This document shows, one piece after another, positions 41,479 through 42,795 of a stretch of DNA of 42,795 bases. Position 1 is the first letter of the stretch, and each line of letters starts with the position of its first letter. This DNA comes from a bacterium (lineage in GTDB: Bacteria; Patescibacteriota; Dojkabacteria; SC72; WJKH01): the NCBI GenBank assembly GCA_029547225.1, contig JAKPPS010000040.1, forward strand, positions 1-42,795, in the 5' to 3' direction. Position numbers and translations under genes: made by a program. The notes under the pieces are model-generated. The model saw nothing but the letters and a program-made list of their open reading frames with translations, ran no database searches and had not been told where the DNA came from.

Positions 41479-42048
41479 ATGATAGAGAAACTATTCATTT
41501 CAAAAGTAAGGTGCAAGATCCTCGACATATTCCTCACTCAAGACAATGCACAATACCATGTCAGAGCTCTTGTAAGGCTACTCAACGAGGAGATTAATGC
41601 AATACGCCGAGAATTAAAGAATCTCTCTGATGTGGAGATATTAACAAGCGAATCAAAAGGAAATCGTGTTGTTTACAGCGTTAACGAAGAATGCCCGATA
41701 ATAAATGAGCTTCGCTCACTAATGTATAAAAATAAAGATAAATCAAAATCATTACTGGAAATAGTAAATCGTAATGGTAAGACTGATCTACTTTTTGTTT
41801 CTAAACAATTTTTTGCTGATCAAGCTGGAGAAGATGTTGATATAGTCGTAGTCGGTGAAATGGATGTTAACTCGCTTTCTAAAGAACTTACAGCATATGA
41901 GAAAACCTCAGATAGACAATATAAAGTTGCAGTTTATACGAATCAAGACTTTCAATATAATAAAAAGAATCGAGAGCCATTCTTGCTAAATGCGCTATCT
42001 AGCGATAAAATACTCTTAATTGGTAATTATTTTGACTTATACAATTAA
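41479..42048 (+). CDS. Winged-helix regulator with nucleotidyltransferase-like C-terminus
   Basis: A 189-residue protein. The N-terminal winged helix (about 1-75: KVRCKILDIFLTQDNAQYHVRALVRLLNEEINAIRRELKNL, then VVYSVNEECP) has the ArsR/MarR-like layout. The C-terminal region (about 95-189) begins GKTDLLFVSKQFFADQAGEDVDIVVVGEMD, recalling the core strand of the nucleotidyltransferase fold with its paired acidic residues. Such wHTH-NTase proteins are seen in archaea and candidate phyla and may sense or modify a ligand. Its target is unknown. The gene lies 21 bases before the truncated membrane-protein gene and probably forms an operon with it. Confidence 0.78.
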   Translation: MIEKLFISKVRCKILDIFLTQDNAQYHVRALVRLLNEEINAIRRELKNLSDVEILTSESKGNRVVYSVNEECPIINELRSLMYKNKDKSKSLLEIVNRNGKTDLLFVSKQFFADQAGEDVDIVVVGEMDVNSLSKELTAYEKTSDRQYKVAVYTNQDFQYNKKNREPFLLNALSSDKILLIGNYFDLYN

Positions 42049-42069
42049 TAATTAGTTTACATTAAACCT

Positions 42070-42795
42070 ATGGCCATCACCCAAGAAGTAAAAAAGAATA
42101 AGAATTACGATAACAATGTTGTGGTATTGCCCGCTGAAAAGGTCAAAAAACTTTCTAAACCAAGTAAGAAGGAAAAATATACTCAAGATTTCGTTCAAGA
42201 TTACAATCCTAGGACAAATACAAATGCTGTATACAGTATAAAACTACCAAAACCTAGTGGGAAAAAATTCTTTGAGTTTCTTACCGCTATTATTTCAATA
42301 CTATTTGCTGGTATCGTGATTGGGTGTTTGCTTATCGCTTTACCCAAAACCGAGATGATAACCGATAAATTAAATTACGATTTACAGATTGCAGACTCTA
42401 CTCCAACTCAATCTTATTTAATTGAGATTGATTCTACAGATCCAAAAGTTGTCGAAGCATATCAAGATTTATTGTATAAGAGATTAAGGCATATTAATGT
42501 TGAGAATTTTAAGATTGAGCCATACTCATTTGTTACAAAAAGTGCTGAAGCTGATCCAGTAGATCAAACAACTGATGATACTCAAGATCTAGATAATGGA
42601 GATTTGCAAGTAAGCGAAACAGCAGCTGAAAATAATGTAACACAGCAAGTTGGACAATTTGTTGTAGAAATTCAATCTGATTCGCAATACATTAATCAGT
42701 TATTGACAGCCAAAAATGATATTAAGATTTTAATGCTCAAAGAAGGTGTTGATTATACAAGCGAAGAGAATCAATATGCATTATATTTCCCTGAC
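42070..42795 (+). CDS. Membrane protein cut by the window edge, possible SecD-like ectodomain
   Basis: A 242-residue open frame runs off the right edge. The N-terminal 70 residues are basic and cytoplasmic (MAITQEVKKNKN at the start), then one membrane segment (about 77-98: FEFLTAIISILFAGIVIGCLL). The part after it has a pattern that recalls the first periplasmic domain of SecD: a YLIEIDSTDPKVVEAYQDLLYKR-like helix, then FVVEI and a strand ILML. The similarity is faint and no SecD membrane domain is visible in the part given. Without the rest the call cannot be firmed up. It starts 21 bases after the regulator gene. Confidence 0.55.
   Translation, partial: MAITQEVKKNKNYDNNVVVLPAEKVKKLSKPSKKEKYTQDFVQDYNPRTNTNAVYSIKLPKPSGKKFFEFLTAIISILFAGIVIGCLLIALPKTEMITDKLNYDLQIADSTPTQSYLIEIDSTDPKVVEAYQDLLYKRLRHINVENFKIEPYSFVTKSAEADPVDQTTDDTQDLDNGDLQVSETAAENNVTQQVGQFVVEIQSDSQYINQLLTAKNDIKILMLKEGVDYTSEENQYALYFPD

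Noticed and set aside
1-42795. CRISPR arrays or rRNA genes
   Set aside because: No regularly spaced direct repeats with unique spacers and no rRNA-like conserved stretches were seen on either strand.

Overview
The window is AT-rich DNA with very tightly packed genes, few clear Shine-Dalgarno sites, no outer-membrane genes, and sortase- and lipoprotein-type surface proteins. TGA is an ordinary stop codon here (it ends the 1134-residue surface protein and the serine recombinase), which excludes the recoded Gracilibacteria and Absconditabacteria. Together with the DUF3048 protein, the AMIN-like lipoprotein and a Gram-positive-like transfer system of the PrgI/VirB4/Replic_Relax type, this suggests a Candidate Phyla Radiation (Patescibacteria) genome, possibly Dojkabacteria or Microgenomates. 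The assignment is inferred from gene content and not proven.

Layout. 1-1610: end of another region, with a repeat-containing DUF1566 membrane protein. 1611-2345: a complete IS1595-family (IS1016-like) insertion sequence. 2346-3626: remains of a large serine recombinase, cut by the IS and carrying two in-frame TAA codons. About 3579-35819: a probable 32 kb integrative conjugative element (ICE) whose right end lies in the 3' end of a tRNA-Pro(GGG) gene. 35811-42795: chromosomal genes (tRNA-Pro, two surface proteins, miaB, DUF3048 protein, winged-helix regulator, and a cut-off membrane protein).

Inside the element, read from the right. A serine recombinase (34345-35832) overlaps the tRNA and has an elaborate RNA leader with a terminator. 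An XRE repressor and an ImmA-like protease face an early operon of three small genes across a promoter region with repeated GTTATCA operators. This looks like the phage-type immunity switch of ICEBs1. Next, all on the minus strand, is the transfer operon: giant LAQTG-anchored surface protein, small membrane protein, VirB2-like pilin, VirB6-like channel, PrgI fusion protein, VirB4 ATPase, Ig-like membrane protein, M23 wall hydrolase, HTH protein, VirD4-like coupling protein, a structured noncoding element, Replic_Relax protein, and a sortase. Then come a structured noncoding island with a boxA-like signal and four small cargo genes separated by related hairpin or pseudoknot elements. Last is a defence operon (XRE controller, hsdM, hsdS, hsdR, a Rad50-like ATPase with a CPFC hook, and a coiled-coil DUF2130 nuclease-like protein) plus a DUF91/DUF5655 nuclease-like gene.

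The most promising undescribed items are the noncoding structures: the cloverleaf-like element between coupling protein and relaxase genes (17874-18004), the mutually exclusive hairpin switch before the recombinase (34203-34319), the repeated pseudoknot leader among the cargo genes, and the island at 16225-16450. All pairings were found by eye; no folding program or database search was run.
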